From the NCBI RefSeq assembly GCF_001426885.1, contig NZ_LMFP01000033.1:110753-174752 (forward strand): a stretch of DNA of 64,000 nt, in the 5' to 3' direction. Below the pieces are notes generated by a model. That model made no database searches. It was not told where the DNA came from and saw only the letters and a program-made list of their open reading frames with translations. Shown here piece after piece: positions 11,006 through 23,065 of the stretch (positions within the stretch are counted from its first letter, which is position 1; each line of letters starts with the position of its first letter). The position numbers were made by a program, and so were the translations under genes. Source of the stretch: Pelomonas sp. Root1444 (GTDB lineage: Bacteria > Pseudomonadota > Gammaproteobacteria > Burkholderiales > Burkholderiaceae_C).

Positions 11006-11917
11006 ATGAAGACTCAACTCGCGAATTGGCTCGCATTGGCTACCCTGATGACCGGCCTGGGACTGAGCGGCAACGCCCACGCGGTCTGGACCTTCGACAA
11101 TGCCGGTGCCAGCGGCATTGGCAACTACACCAACTGCAGCCGCAGCACGACGCTCAATTGCGATACGGCACTTGAGTCCGGCGCCAAGATCAACGACACC
11201 ACGGTGGCGCTGAGCGGGTTCTACGCCAACAACACGAACGGCGTCGTGACGGGCACCTGGACGGCCAACGGCCTGTCCTATTTCGCCGGCAACGGCCAGG
11301 GCATGTACAGCGGCGGCGACTCCGGCTCGCCCTACCACGCGCTGGACAACAACGCCACCACGGAAGCCGTGCTGCTGAGTTTTTCCAGCGCGACCATGCT
11401 GACCAGCATCGGCCTGGGCTACACGTCGAACACGCCCGGCGCCGCCAACGTGGAGCTCGGTTGCCGCAACGCCAGCGGCGTCGTGGTCGGCACGACGACC
11501 ACCGGCACTTGCGCCTCGGGAACGACTGCCGGCGCAACGGTCGACATCTCGCTGTTCCGCTGGACGGGTGCCGCAGCCCCGACGGTGGCGGGCAAAGCCG
11601 GCGCGCTGGGCGGCAGTTGGGAATTGGTCGGCAACTACGGCGACATGATCACCGACACCACCAACCCCTACAACCTGGTCAACAGTGCCGGCAAGACGTC
11701 CAGCTGGTGGCTGATTTCGGCCTACAACTCCGGCTTCACGCAGAGCGCCGGCCGCGAGACCCGCGGCACGCTGGACAACAGCAACGACTACTTCAAGCTA
11801 TATGCCGTTGCCGGCACCACCGTCAAGCTGCCCGAGCCGGCCACGCTGGCCCTCACCAGCGTGGCGCTGGTCGGTGTCGCCGGCCTGCGCCGTCGTCAGT
11901 CCAAGACGGCTGCCTGA
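11006..11917 (+). CDS. PEP-CTERM sorting domain protein
   Basis: 303 residues. Signal peptide (MKTQLANWLALATLMTGLGL... cleaved near AHA), a beta-rich Gly/Ser/Thr/Asn-rich body with three or four cysteines, and a C-terminal sorting tail. The tail has PEPATLAL, a hydrophobic helix and the basic run RRRQ. Exosortase is expected to recognise this tail and deliver the protein to the cell surface or matrix. GAGGAAA precedes ATG 11006. The body has no recognised domain. Confidence 0.9.
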   Translation: MKTQLANWLALATLMTGLGLSGNAHAVWTFDNAGASGIGNYTNCSRSTTLNCDTALESGAKINDTTVALSGFYANNTNGVVTGTWTANGLSYFAGNGQGMYSGGDSGSPYHALDNNATTEAVLLSFSSATMLTSIGLGYTSNTPGAANVELGCRNASGVVVGTTTTGTCASGTTAGATVDISLFRWTGAAAPTVAGKAGALGGSWELVGNYGDMITDTTNPYNLVNSAGKTSSWWLISAYNSGFTQSAGRETRGTLDNSNDYFKLYAVAGTTVKLPEPATLALTSVALVGVAGLRRRQSKTAA

Positions 11918-11937
11918 GCAGCCTCCGCTCCCCGTCG

Positions 11938-11969
11938 AAAGGCACTCTTCGGAGTGCCTTTCTGCTTTT
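11938..11969 (+). terminator. Rho-independent terminator after the PEP-CTERM gene
   Basis: AAAGGCACTC (11938-11947) and GAGTGCCTTT (11952-11961) pair around a TTCG tetraloop, followed by CTGCTTTT. The stable UUCG loop and T tract make this a strong terminator. Confidence 0.9.
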
Positions 11970-12061
11970 GAAGTCTTGCCCCGCCGCTGTCCCAGGCCGG
12001 ACAGCCAGGATGCGAACGACCGTGCTAAAAAGCCCGCCATTCACATCACAACAGGCGAGAC

Positions 12062-13261
12062 ATGGACCTCAACTTCACCGATGCGGAACTGGCCTTCCGC
12101 GCCGAGGTGCGCGAGTGGGTGCGCGCGAATCTGCCGGCCGACATCGCGCACAAGGTGCGCCATGCGCTGCGCCTGAACAAGGACGACCTCCAACGCTGGG
12201 CCAGGATCCTCGGCGCCAAGGGCTGGCACGGCTGGGCGTGGCCGAAGCAGTTCGGCGGCCCCGGATGGAACGCCGTGCAACGCCACCTGTTCGAAGAGGA
12301 ATGTGCCCTCGCCTGCGCGCCTCGCATCGTGCCCTTTGGCCCGGTGATGGTCGCGCCGGTCATCATGGCCTTCGGCACGCCGGAGCAGCAGCAGCGCTTC
12401 CTGCCCGGCATCATGAGCGGCGAGGTCTGGTGGAGCCAGGGCTACAGCGAGCCGGGATCGGGTTCCGATCTCGCGTCGCTGAAGTGCCGCGCCGAGCGGC
12501 AGGGCGACAAGTACATCGTCAACGGCCAGAAAACCTGGACGACGCTGGGCCAGTACGGCGACTGGATCTTCTGCCTGGTGCGCACGTCGAGCGAAGGCAA
12601 GCCGCAGACCGGCATCAGCTTCCTGCTGATCGACATGAAGACACCCGGCGTCAGCGTCAAGCCGATCATCATGCTCGACGGCGAGCACGAGGTGAACGAG
12701 GTCTGGTTCGACAACGTCGAGGTGCCGGCGGAAAACCTCATCGGCGAGGAGAACAAGGGCTGGACCTACGCCAAGCACCTGCTCTCGCATGAGCGAACCA
12801 ACATTGCCGACGTGAACCGCGCGAAGCGCGAGCTGGAACGGCTCAAGCGCATCGCCAAGGCGGAAGGCCTCATGGACGACCAGCGTTTCCGCGACCAGAT
12901 CGCACTGTGCGAGGTGGACGTCGTCGCGCTGGAGATGATGGTGCTGCGCGTGCTGTCCGGCGAGCGCACCGGCAAGCAACCGCTGGACGTTGCCGGCCTG
13001 CTCAAGATCCGCGGCAGCGAGCTGCAGCAGCGCTACACCGAGCTGATGATGCTGGCCGGCGGCCCGCTCGCGCTGCCGCACATCCACGAGGCGATGGAGG
13101 CCGGCTGGCAGGGCGACCAGTGGCTCGGTGGCGCCTGGATAGCCGGCGCATCGCACGCCATCCCGCTGACCGGCAACTACCTCAACGTCCGCAAGACGAC
13201 GATCTACGGCGGCTCCAACGAAGTGCAACGCAACATCGTCGCGCAGACGGTGCTTGGATAA
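12062..13261 (+). CDS. Acyl-CoA dehydrogenase, large-subunit type (pimeloyl-CoA dehydrogenase-like)
   Basis: 399 residues with the three-part acyl-CoA dehydrogenase fold: N-terminal helices, the middle FAD/substrate segment QGYSEPGSGSDLASL, and C-terminal helices ending TIYGGSNEVQRNIVAQ. The position that in medium-chain enzymes holds the catalytic Glu (YEGT) is Gly here (YGGS). It pairs with the next gene 15 bp downstream and resembles PimC-type large subunits. FadE-like heteromers are known in which only one subunit is catalytically complete. True substrate unknown. Confidence 0.88.
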   Translation: MDLNFTDAELAFRAEVREWVRANLPADIAHKVRHALRLNKDDLQRWARILGAKGWHGWAWPKQFGGPGWNAVQRHLFEEECALACAPRIVPFGPVMVAPVIMAFGTPEQQQRFLPGIMSGEVWWSQGYSEPGSGSDLASLKCRAERQGDKYIVNGQKTWTTLGQYGDWIFCLVRTSSEGKPQTGISFLLIDMKTPGVSVKPIIMLDGEHEVNEVWFDNVEVPAENLIGEENKGWTYAKHLLSHERTNIADVNRAKRELERLKRIAKAEGLMDDQRFRDQIALCEVDVVALEMMVLRVLSGERTGKQPLDVAGLLKIRGSELQQRYTELMMLAGGPLALPHIHEAMEAGWQGDQWLGGAWIAGASHAIPLTGNYLNVRKTTIYGGSNEVQRNIVAQTVLG

Positions 13262-13276
13262 ACAGGGAGACAAGAC

Positions 13277-14404
13277 ATGGATTTCGATTTCTCTGAAGAC
13301 CAGGAAGCCCTGCGCGACGCCGTGCGCCGCTTCGTTGACAAGGACTACACGTTCGACCGCAGGACGAAGATCCAACGCGCCGGCGGCTTCGACCGCGGCG
13401 TCTGGGACGGCCTCGCAGGCCTGGGGCTGACGGCGCTGGCCGTGCCGGAAGCCCATGGCGGTCTGGGCTTCGGCGCCGTCGAGGCCATGGTGGTCATGGA
13501 AGAACTGGGGCGCGGGCTGGTCATGGAGCCGCTGGCGCAGGGCGCGCTGATTGCACCGGCTGTACTCCGCCATGCACCGGATGAGCTGCAGGCGGCCTGG
13601 CTGCCGCGCATTGCCGGCGGCGAAGCGCTGGTCGCGCTGGCTCACCAGGAAGGCAGGTCGCGCTACCGCCTCAATCAGGTCGCCACGCGCGCCGTCGACG
13701 CCAAGCTGACCGGCGTGAAGAGCCTGGTGCCCGCCGGCGACATGGCCGACGCCTTCATCGTGCCCGCCCGCGTCGCGGGCACGGACGACGCGCCGCACGG
13801 TGTCGCGCTCTATCTCGTCGAACGCGAAGCCGCCGGCGTGCACACGCGGCCGTATGCGCTTTACGACGGCTCGCGCGCTGCCGAGGTCCATTTCGACAAC
13901 ACGCCCGCTCAGCTCATCGCCGGCCCCGACCAGGGCCTGATGCTGCTGGAGCTGGCGGCCGACATCGGCATCGCCGCGCAGGCCGCCGAGGCGGTGGGCG
14001 TCATGGAGAAGTACCTCGCGCTGACCGTCGAGTACATGAACACACGCAAGCAGTTCGGCGTGGCGATCAGCAGCTTCCAGGCGCTGCGTCACCGCGCGGC
14101 CGACGTGAAGATGCAGCTCGAACTGGCCCGCTCGATGAGCTACTACGCCACGCTGCGCCTGGGCGACGTGCCAGCCGTGCGGCGCCGGGCGCTGTCGCAG
14201 GCCAAGGTGCAGCTCGGCCAGGCGATGCGCTTCGTCGGTCAGCAATGCACCCAGCTGCACGGCGGCATCGGCGTGACCGACGAGTATGCCGGCAGCCATT
14301 ACTTCAAGCGCCTGACCGTCATGGAGATGCAGTGGGGCGACACGCTGCACCACCTCGGCGAGGTCAGCCAGCGCATGCAGGACACGGCGGGCGTCTTCGC
14401 CTGA
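13277..14404 (+). CDS. Acyl-CoA dehydrogenase, small-subunit type (pimeloyl-CoA dehydrogenase-like)
   Basis: 375 residues of the same superfamily as the preceding gene but divergent from it. TRKQFGVAISSFQALRHRAA and QLHGGIGVTDEYAGSHYFKR are the conserved C-terminal segments. The usual catalytic-base segment is replaced by LTVMEMQWGDTLHH. The middle domain lacks the clear ExGSGSD motif of its partner. Spacing and divergence suggest an alpha-beta heteromer, PimD-like, with the upstream product. Substrate cannot be read from sequence. Confidence 0.87.
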   Translation: MDFDFSEDQEALRDAVRRFVDKDYTFDRRTKIQRAGGFDRGVWDGLAGLGLTALAVPEAHGGLGFGAVEAMVVMEELGRGLVMEPLAQGALIAPAVLRHAPDELQAAWLPRIAGGEALVALAHQEGRSRYRLNQVATRAVDAKLTGVKSLVPAGDMADAFIVPARVAGTDDAPHGVALYLVEREAAGVHTRPYALYDGSRAAEVHFDNTPAQLIAGPDQGLMLLELAADIGIAAQAAEAVGVMEKYLALTVEYMNTRKQFGVAISSFQALRHRAADVKMQLELARSMSYYATLRLGDVPAVRRRALSQAKVQLGQAMRFVGQQCTQLHGGIGVTDEYAGSHYFKRLTVMEMQWGDTLHHLGEVSQRMQDTAGVFA

Positions 14405-14433
14405 GGCCTGCGGCGAGCCGCGACAATCCGGGC

Positions 14434-15177
14434 ATGCCCAAGCCCCAGCGACTCGACCAGATCCTCTTCTCCCAAGGTTTCGGCACCCGGCGCCTGTGCG
14501 CCGGGCTGATCGCCCATGGCGAAGTGAAGGTCGGCGGCGAGGTCGTCGACGAGCCCTGGGCCGAATTCGACACCGCGGGCCTGACCTTCGAGGTCGCCGG
14601 CCAGGTCTGGCCGTATGTCGACAAGGCGCTCGTGCTGCTGCACAAGCCGGCCGGCTACGAGTGCTCGCAGAAGCCCAAGCACCACCCCAGCGTCATGAGC
14701 CTGCTGCCGGCGCCGTTGCGCGAGCGCGGCGTGCAGCCGATCGGACGGCTGGACGAGGACACGACCGGCCTGCTGCTTATGACCGACGACGGCACGCTCA
14801 TCCACCAGCTCACGTCGCCCAAGCACCATGTGCCCAAGGTCTACGAGGCGCGCTGCAAGCATCCGCTGACAGGGGCGATGGTCGAGCAATTGCTGGCCGG
14901 CGTGGAGCTGAAGGAGCCTGAAAGCAAGACGCCGGGCAAGTTCCAGCGCCCCCCCGAGGTCAGCAAGGCCGAAGGCGCCGAGATCGTCGACGAGACGCTG
15001 CTGCGCCTGACGCTGATCGAAGGCAAGTACCACCAGGTCAAACGCATGGTGGCGGCCGTCGGCAACCGGGTCGAGGCCCTGCACCGGCCGCAGTTCGGCG
15101 CGCTGACGCTGCCGGCGGACCTGGCGCCCGGGCAATGGCGCTGGGTCGCCAGCCCGGCCGACGTCTGGGGACAATGA
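14434..15177 (+). CDS. rsuA: RsuA/RluB-family rRNA pseudouridine synthase
   Basis: 247 residues. N-terminal S4-like RNA-binding region (about residues 5-50, RLDQILFSQGFGTRRLCAGL), then the catalytic domain with GRLDEDTTGLLLMTDDG; Asp107 is the expected nucleophile. Length and sequence fit the 16S rRNA U516 enzyme RsuA better than RluB/RluE, but this is a subfamily judgement. Start chosen at MPKPQRLDQ after the preceding stop. The stop overlaps an ATGA with the ribF region. Confidence 0.85.
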   Translation: MPKPQRLDQILFSQGFGTRRLCAGLIAHGEVKVGGEVVDEPWAEFDTAGLTFEVAGQVWPYVDKALVLLHKPAGYECSQKPKHHPSVMSLLPAPLRERGVQPIGRLDEDTTGLLLMTDDGTLIHQLTSPKHHVPKVYEARCKHPLTGAMVEQLLAGVELKEPESKTPGKFQRPPEVSKAEGAEIVDETLLRLTLIEGKYHQVKRMVAAVGNRVEALHRPQFGALTLPADLAPGQWRWVASPADVWGQ

Positions 15178-15182
15178 GGGTC

Positions 15183-16199
15183 ATGCGAGTTTTCAGAGGC
15201 TTTCACCACCCTGGCATCGCGCCGGCCTGCGCGCTGACCATCGGCAACTTCGACGGCGTGCACCGCGGCCACCAGGCCATGCTGGCGCTGCTGCAGTCCG
15301 AGGCGCGGCACAGGAACCTGCCGACCTGCGTGCTGACTTTCGAGCCGCATCCGCGCGACTTCTTTGCCGCCAGGGCCGGCAAGCCAGAACTCGCGCCGGC
15401 GCGCATCGCCACGCTGCGCGACAAGCTGGGCGAGCTGGAGCGTTGCGGCGTCGACCAGGTCGTCATCCTGCGCTTCGACGAGGCGCTGGCCTCGCTGCCG
15501 GCCCAGGACTTCATCCGCCAGGTACTCGTCGAAGGGCTGGGCGCGCGCTACGTGCTGGTCGGCGACGACTTCCGCTTCGGCGCCAAGCGCCAGGGCGACT
15601 ACGCGACGCTGGACGCCGCCGGCCAGGCGCGCGGCTTCGACGTGGCCCGCATGATGAGCTACGAGGTGCACGGCCTGCGCGTCAGCAGCTCGGCTGTGCG
15701 CGAGGCATTGGCGGTGGGCGACATGGCGGCCGCGGCAGCGCTGCTGGGCCGGCCGTACGCGATCTCGGGTCATGTCACGCATGGCCGCAAGCTGGGCCGC
15801 CAGCTGGGCGAAAGCGCCCCGGGCGCGGCGGACGGCTTCCGCACGCTGAACCTGCGCTTTGGGCACGACAAACCCGCGGCTCACGGCATCTTCGCCGTCC
15901 TTGTCGATGGCCTGGCGCCGCAGCCGCTGCCCGGCGTCGCCAGCCTCGGCAACCGGCCCACCGTCGAGGACGCCGGCCGGGTGCTGCTGGAAGTCCACTG
16001 CCTGGACTGGCCCCTGGGTCTGGAGGGGGGCTACGGTAAACTCGCCCGCGTGGAACTGCTGCACAAACTTCGCGACGAAGCCAGGTACGACGGGCTCGAA
16101 GCGCTCACGGCCGCGATTGCCGCCGACACCGAGGCAGCACGCGCCTTCCTGGCCACCCACGCGGCTCAGCGTCGCCAGACCACGCGCGACCGAATTTGA
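15183..16199 (+). CDS. ribF: Bifunctional riboflavin kinase / FMN adenylyltransferase
   Basis: 338 residues. The N-terminal nucleotidyltransferase domain has LTIGNFDGVHRGHQAML and GDDFRFGAKRQGDY. The C-terminal riboflavin kinase domain has YAISGHVTHGRKLGRQLG, GVASLGNRPTVE and ELLHKLRDEARYDGLEAL. It makes FMN then FAD in the cytosol. ATG 15183 (MRVFRGFHH) is preferred; ATG 15174 three codons earlier overlaps the previous stop and could also be used. It is followed by ileS and lspA, a conserved order. Confidence 0.96.
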   Translation: MRVFRGFHHPGIAPACALTIGNFDGVHRGHQAMLALLQSEARHRNLPTCVLTFEPHPRDFFAARAGKPELAPARIATLRDKLGELERCGVDQVVILRFDEALASLPAQDFIRQVLVEGLGARYVLVGDDFRFGAKRQGDYATLDAAGQARGFDVARMMSYEVHGLRVSSSAVREALAVGDMAAAAALLGRPYAISGHVTHGRKLGRQLGESAPGAADGFRTLNLRFGHDKPAAHGIFAVLVDGLAPQPLPGVASLGNRPTVEDAGRVLLEVHCLDWPLGLEGGYGKLARVELLHKLRDEARYDGLEALTAAIAADTEAARAFLATHAAQRRQTTRDRI

Positions 16200-16274
16200 A
16201 GCGGCTCCCCGCCGCTCTTCGCTGTCGCCCTCCCCGCTTTCTGACCGCCAGGCTTCGCCGCCTGGCCGCACGCC

Positions 16275-19097
16275 ATGACCACCCCGGACTACCGCTCCAC
16301 GCTCAACCTGCCCGACACGCCCTTCCCGATGCGCGGCGACCTGCCCAAGCGCGAGCCGGGCTGGGTGAAGGCCTGGGACGAGCAAGGCCTGTACAAGCGC
16401 CTGCGCGACGCCCGCTGCGGCAAGCCGAAGTTCGTGCTGCACGACGGCCCGCCCTACGCCAACGGCCAGATCCACATCGGCCACGCCGCCAACAAGATCC
16501 TGAAGGACATGATCGTCAAGGCGCGCCAGCTGGCCGGCTTTGACGCGGCCTACATCCCCGGCTGGGACTGCCACGGTCTGCCCATCGAGAACCAGATCGA
16601 GAAGACCTTCGGCCGCGGCCTGCCGCGCGACGAGGTGCAGGCCAAGAGCCGTGCCTACGCCACCGAGCAGATAGCCGGGCAGCGGGCGGACTTCAAGCGC
16701 CTGGGCGTGCTGGGCGAATGGGACCACCCGTACCAGACGATGAACTGCGCCAACGAGGCCGGCGAGATCCGCGTGCTCAAGCGCATGTTCGAGCGCGGCT
16801 TCGTCTACCGCGGCCTGAAGCCCGTGTACTGGTGCTTCGACTGCGGCTCCTCATTGGCCGAGTTCGAGATCGAGTACGCCGACAAGCAGTCGCCCGCCGT
16901 CGATGTGGCCTTCCTGTCGGCCGAACCCGAGAAGCTCGCTGCCGCCTTCGGCGTGGCACCGCTGGCCAAGGACGCCTTCACCGTCATCTGGACGACGACG
17001 CCCTGGACCATCCCCGCCAACCAGGCGCTCAACCTGAACCCCGAGCTGCCCTACGCGCTGGTCGACACGCCAAAGGGCTACTTCGTCGTCGCCGAGGCGC
17101 TGGTGGAGAAGTGCCTGGCACGCTGGCAGCTGGAGGGCAGCGTCGTCGCCGTCGTACCCGGCCGCCAACTGGAGCTGCTGAAGTTCAAGCATCCGCTGGC
17201 CCACGTGCACCCCGGCTATGACCGCGAAAGCCCGGTCTACCTGGCGGACTACGCGACCGCCGAGGACGGCACCGGCGTCGTCCACTCCGCGCCCGCGTAT
17301 GGCCTGGACGACTTCAACTCCTGCGTCGCCCACGGCCTGGCCTTCGACGACATCCTGAACCCGGTGCAGGGCAACGGCGCCTACGCCGCCGACCTGCCGC
17401 TGTTCGGCGGCCAGCACATCTGGAAGGCCAACCCCGTCATCGCGCAGGCGCTGCAGGATGCCGGCCGGCTGATGGCGCAGTCCAAGCTGACCCACAGCTA
17501 CCCGCACTGCTGGCGCCACAAGACGCCGGTCATCTACCGCGCAGCCGCCCAGTGGTTTGTGCGCATGGATGAAGGCGACGGCCTGTTCACGACCGACAAG
17601 GCGCCCGACAGCCTGCGCAAGACCGCGCTGGCCGCCATCGAGGCGACGAGCTTCTACCCCGAGAACGGCCGCGCCCGCCTGCACGACATGATCGCCGGCC
17701 GGCCGGACTGGTGCATCTCGCGCCAGCGCTCCTGGGGCGTGCCGCTGCCCATCTTCCTGCACAAGGACACGGGCGAGGCGCATCCCAACACGCTCGAGTT
17801 CATCGAGCGCGCCGCGCAGCTCGTCGAGCAGAACGGCATCGAGGCCTGGTCCAAGCTCGACGCCGCCGAGTGGCTGGGCGACGAAGCCGCGCAGTACACC
17901 AAGGGCAACGACATCCTGGACGTCTGGTTCGACTCCGGCTCCACCTTCGAGCACGTGCTCAAGGGCAGCCACCAGGGCGCCGCGCACGAGGCCGGCCCCG
18001 AGGCGGACCTGTACCTGGAAGGCCACGACCAGCACCGCGGCTGGTTCCACTCGTCACTGCTGATCGCCTGCGCCCTCTACGGCCGCGCGCCCTACAAAGG
18101 CCTGCTGACCCACGGCTTCGTCGTCGATGGCCAGGGGCGCAAGATGAGCAAGTCCATGGGCAACGTCGTCGCGCCGCAGGCCGTGTCGGACAAGTACGGC
18201 GCCGAGATCCTGCGCCTGTGGACGGCGGCGACCGACTACTCCGGCGATCTCGGCCTGGACGACAAGATCCTCGCACGCGTGGTCGACAGCTACCGCCGCA
18301 TCCGCAACACGCTGCGCTTCCTGCTCGCCAACGTCAGCGACTTCGACCCGGCGACGGACACGGTGGCACCGGAACAGCTGCTGGAAGTCGACCGCTACGC
18401 GCTGGCCCGCGCGGCCGAGCTGCAGACGGACATCCTGGCGCACTTCGAACGCTACGAGTTCCATCCCGTCGTCTCCAAGCTGCAGGTCTACTGCTCCGAG
18501 GACCTGGGCGCCTTCTACCTGGACGTGTTGAAGGACCGTCTCTACACGACAGCACCCAAGAGCCTGGCGCGCCGCTCGGCGCAGACCGCGCTGTGGCAGA
18601 TCACGCACGCCATGCTGCGCTGGATGGCGCCCTTCCTCAGCTTCACGGCCGAGGAGGCCTGGGCCATCTTCGGCAAGGGCGAGTCCATCTTCACCGAGAC
18701 CTACTGGGCCTTCGGCAACACCGACACCGGGCTGCTCGCCAAATGGCAACGCATCCACGAGATCCGCGACGAGGTCAACAAGGCCATCGAGGCGGTGCGC
18801 ACGACCGGTGCGGTCGGCGCGTCACTGCAGGCCGAGCTGGTGCTCAAGGTCAACGAACAGGACCAGATGCTGCTGGCCAGCCTCGGCGACGACCTGCGGT
18901 TCGTGTTCATCACGTCCGCGGTGCGTCTGGCTTCGGCGGGCGAACTGGGCGTTGTCGTCACGCCCAGCACGCATGTCAAATGCGAGCGCTGCTGGCACTA
19001 CCGCGCCGACGTGGGCAGCAATGCCGAACATCCGACGCTGTGCGGGCGCTGCGACAGCAACCTGTACGGCACCGGCGAGACCCGCACCGTCGCCTGA
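16275..19097 (+). CDS. ileS: Isoleucyl-tRNA synthetase
   Basis: 940 residues, class I synthetase. HIGH motif at residues 67-70, a CP1 editing domain with [25 protein letters not shown] at 623-627, and a C-terminal zinc site with Cys903, Cys906, Cys923 and Cys926. The length is the normal bacterial type. Charges tRNA-Ile and edits valine. Lies 75 bp after ribF. Confidence 0.98.
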   Translation: MTTPDYRSTLNLPDTPFPMRGDLPKREPGWVKAWDEQGLYKRLRDARCGKPKFVLHDGPPYANGQIHIGHAANKILKDMIVKARQLAGFDAAYIPGWDCHGLPIENQIEKTFGRGLPRDEVQAKSRAYATEQIAGQRADFKRLGVLGEWDHPYQTMNCANEAGEIRVLKRMFERGFVYRGLKPVYWCFDCGSSLAEFEIEYADKQSPAVDVAFLSAEPEKLAAAFGVAPLAKDAFTVIWTTTPWTIPANQALNLNPELPYALVDTPKGYFVVAEALVEKCLARWQLEGSVVAVVPGRQLELLKFKHPLAHVHPGYDRESPVYLADYATAEDGTGVVHSAPAYGLDDFNSCVAHGLAFDDILNPVQGNGAYAADLPLFGGQHIWKANPVIAQALQDAGRLMAQSKLTHSYPHCWRHKTPVIYRAAAQWFVRMDEGDGLFTTDKAPDSLRKTALAAIEATSFYPENGRARLHDMIAGRPDWCISRQRSWGVPLPIFLHKDTGEAHPNTLEFIERAAQLVEQNGIEAWSKLDAAEWLGDEAAQYTKGNDILDVWFDSGSTFEHVLKGSHQGAAHEAGPEADLYLEGHDQHRGWFHSSLLIACALYGRAPYKGLLTHGFVVDGQGRKMSKSMGNVVAPQAVSDKYGAEILRLWTAATDYSGDLGLDDKILARVVDSYRRIRNTLRFLLANVSDFDPATDTVAPEQLLEVDRYALARAAELQTDILAHFERYEFHPVVSKLQVYCSEDLGAFYLDVLKDRLYTTAPKSLARRSAQTALWQITHAMLRWMAPFLSFTAEEAWAIFGKGESIFTETYWAFGNTDTGLLAKWQRIHEIRDEVNKAIEAVRTTGAVGASLQAELVLKVNEQDQMLLASLGDDLRFVFITSAVRLASAGELGVVVTPSTHVKCERCWHYRADVGSNAEHPTLCGRCDSNLYGTGETRTVA

Positions 19098-19246
19098 AGG
19101 CTGTTTACGAACCGCGGCCCGTGCCGGGCCGCCCCAAGCCGGCCCGCGGGCGATGTGGTCACGGCTCGATGCCGGGAGCATCGCCGTCCCCTCGGGGACC
19201 GGCTGGCCTCACCGGCGTTCAGCCAGAGTGAGGTCAGACGAGGGGC

Positions 19247-19753
19247 TCACGGGAACGCTGGAACGTTCGGTTCCATGCCTTCGAAGTGCGCTTCGGGGTG
19301 GGTGCGCGTCAGCAGCCGCTCGATCTCCGTGACCCGCGTGCGCGGCACATCGACGATGAGCAGGTACTGCCCGCCCTCGATGGCCTGCTCGAAGCGTCTC
19401 AGGCGCCGGCTCGGTGTGGAGCTGCCGATCATGCTGGACGACCACGTACCCAGCATCGCACCCACCGCCGCAAGACCGATGACGACCGCTGCCGGCGACG
19501 CCGCGCTGATGGCCAGGGCCGCCGCCACGCCACCCGCCGCGCCGACGCCCGAACCGATCAACGCGCCCGACTGGGCCGCCTCGACGAGGTCCGACGTCTG
19601 CAGCACATTGGCCGCGTGCAGGCCGTCCATGGGCGAACTCTCCTTCGCCACGAAATGGATGTGATGCTCGGTGATGCGGGCGAGCAGCAACTCGTCCATC
19701 GTGCGCCGCGCGCTGTCCAGGTCGGGCAGCAGCCAGTAGATGCGTTTGCGCAT
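19247..19753 (-). CDS. Hypothetical protein with glycine-zipper-like membrane region
   Basis: 168 residues from ATG 19753, which has GGAGG five bases upstream; an in-frame TTG four codons earlier is less likely. The N-terminal domain (MRKRIYWLLPD... to about 60) resembles small alpha/beta stress domains. Residues about 65-105 are Gly/Ala-rich and hydrophobic (ALIGSGVGAAGGVAAALAIS). The C-terminus has ILIVDVPRTRV-like strands. Family not firmly recognised; DUF1269-like proteins have similar layout. It lies on the opposite strand between ileS and lspA, which are usually adjacent. Confidence 0.75.
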   Translation of the reverse strand: MRKRIYWLLPDLDSARRTMDELLLARITEHHIHFVAKESSPMDGLHAANVLQTSDLVEAAQSGALIGSGVGAAGGVAAALAISAASPAAVVIGLAAVGAMLGTWSSSMIGSSTPSRRLRRFEQAIEGGQYLLIVDVPRTRVTEIERLLTRTHPEAHFEGMEPNVPAFP

Positions 19754-19867
19754 GAGGTCCTCCAACGGGAAGGTAAGTTCTGCTTCTACGCCCGTTCGAG
19801 CGCATCGACAAGTCCCGGCCCGGGTACATTGGCGCCCCTGCCCGACCCCACGCTACGGCCCTAGAAC

Positions 19868-20359
19868 ATGCCCTCCCGCTCCTCTGCTGCGCCCGGTCTC
19901 ACCCAGTGGCTGCTCGTCGCCGCCCTCATCATCGTTGCCGACCAGCTCACCAAGATCCTCGTCATCGGCGCCTTTCAGCTCGGTGACGTGCGCCCCATCA
20001 CCAGCTTCTTCAACCTCGTGCGCGCCCACAACTACGGCGCCGCCTTCAGCTTCCTGCACGGCGCCTCGGGCTGGCAGCGCTGGTTCTTTCTCGGCCTCGG
20101 GCTCGCCGCAGCCGCCTTCATCACCTGGATGCTGCGCCGCCATGGCCACCAGAAGCTGTTCGCCTGGGCGCTGACGCTGATCCTCGGCGGCGCGCTGGGC
20201 AATGTCATCGATCGCGCCATCCACGGCTACGTGGTCGATTTCATACAGGTGCATGCCGGCGGCTGGTACTTCCCGGCCTTCAACATCGCCGACAGCGCCA
20301 TCACCATCGGCGCGGTCATGTTGATCGTGGACGAGTTGCGCCGCGTTCGGCGGGGCTGA
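19868..20359 (+). CDS. lspA: Lipoprotein signal peptidase (signal peptidase II)
   Basis: 163 residues, inner membrane, about four transmembrane helices. Catalytic aspartates are Asp124 in YVVDF and Asp142 in [15 protein letters not shown] is also conserved. Cleaves prolipoproteins such as those at 28671 and 55492 in this window. In most relatives it follows ileS directly; here a reverse gene intervenes, so it needs its own promoter or readthrough. Confidence 0.96.
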   Translation: MPSRSSAAPGLTQWLLVAALIIVADQLTKILVIGAFQLGDVRPITSFFNLVRAHNYGAAFSFLHGASGWQRWFFLGLGLAAAAFITWMLRRHGHQKLFAWALTLILGGALGNVIDRAIHGYVVDFIQVHAGGWYFPAFNIADSAITIGAVMLIVDELRRVRRG

Positions 20360-20453
20360 CCGGCCCCGGGTTACTCCCCGGCCGCGCGTGCATTAGTTCA
20401 CGCGGCGAAGGTGTGACGAAAGGTGACAATCGCGCGCCTTCCGCCACCCCCGC

Positions 20454-21959
<1,506 letters not shown>

Positions 21960-22013
21960 GCCCCGCACACGGTGGCCGGGCCGCTTGGCCGCTGCCGCGC
22001 CGGCCGCGTCTTC

Positions 22014-23003
22014 TCAGGGCAGCAGCACGGCGCTGCCGGTCAGCACGCGTGCTTCCAGGTCGCGATGCGCCTGGGTCGCGTCGGCCAGCGCATAGCGCTT
22101 GTCGATGCGCACCTTGACCTGCCCGCTGGCCACCATGCCGAAAAGGTCGTCGCCCATCGCCTGGGTCGCCTCGCGCGTCGCGATGTGGGTGAACAGCGTC
22201 GGCCGTGTCACGTAGAGCGAGCCCTTGGCCGCCAGCGCGCCGATGTTCAACGGCGGCACGGCGCCCGACGCGGCGCCGAAGCTGACCATCAGGCCGAACG
22301 GCGCCAGGCAGTTCAACGACCCCTCCCAGGTGTCGGCGCCGACCGAGTCGTAGACCACCTTCACGCCGCGGCCGCCGGTGATGTCGCGAACCCGAGCCGC
22401 GAAGTCGGCCTCGCGGCGGTAGTTGATGGCATGGGCCGCGCCATGCGCCAGCGCGAGCGCGCATTTCTCGTCGCTGCCGGCCGTCGCGATCAACTGCAAG
22501 CCCAGCGCCCTCGCCCACTGGCAGGCGATCAGGCCGACGCCGCCGGCCGCCGCGTGGAAGACGACGAAGTCGCCCGGCTTGAGCCCCTCCTGCGGCAGCG
22601 TGCGCCGCAGCAGATACTGCACCGTCAGGCCCTTGAGCATCATGGCCGCGCCGGTCTCGAAATCGATCGAGTCGGGCAGCTTCAGCACCGCCCTGGCCGG
22701 CATCACGCGTGCCGTCGCATAGGCCCCCGGCGGCTGGCTGGCATAGGCCGCACGGTCGCCGGGCTGCAGGTGCGTGACGCCCTCGCCCACCGCCTCGACC
22801 ACACCCGCGCCCTCCATGCCGAGGCGGGCCGGCAGCGGCAGTGCATAGGCGCCGTTGCGGTGGTACACGTCGATGTAGTTCAGCCCGCAGGCGTGGTGGC
22901 GGATGCGGATCTCGCCCGGGCCGGGCGACCCCACTTCCACGTCCACCAGCTTCAGTTGTTCGGCCCCGCCGGGGGTTTCGATGACCACGGCTTTTTCGTT
23001 CAT
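22014..23003 (-). CDS. qor: NADPH:quinone oxidoreductase, zinc-independent MDR family
   Basis: 329 residues starting [21 protein letters not shown]-terminal GroES-like fold with [23 protein letters not shown], then the Rossmann domain [22 protein letters not shown]. This matches QOR-type quinone reductases (one-electron reduction of quinones using NADPH). An upstream in-frame extension has no similarity and is rejected. Divergent from the EamA gene across 62 bp. Confidence 0.93.
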   Translation of the reverse strand: MNEKAVVIETPGGAEQLKLVDVEVGSPGPGEIRIRHHACGLNYIDVYHRNGAYALPLPARLGMEGAGVVEAVGEGVTHLQPGDRAAYASQPPGAYATARVMPARAVLKLPDSIDFETGAAMMLKGLTVQYLLRRTLPQEGLKPGDFVVFHAAAGGVGLIACQWARALGLQLIATAGSDEKCALALAHGAAHAINYRREADFAARVRDITGGRGVKVVYDSVGADTWEGSLNCLAPFGLMVSFGAASGAVPPLNIGALAAKGSLYVTRPTLFTHIATREATQAMGDDLFGMVASGQVKVRIDKRYALADATQAHRDLEARVLTGSAVLLP

Positions 23004-23065
23004 GCGACGTCTCCGGTTGCGAGGTCCGGTATCGTGCCAGCCCTTTGCCCAGCCCGTCACCGCGG

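Noticed and set aside
12041..14353. 770-codon reverse frame opposite the acyl-CoA dehydrogenases
   Set aside because: Covers two well-supported genes on the other strand and has no recognisable protein features.
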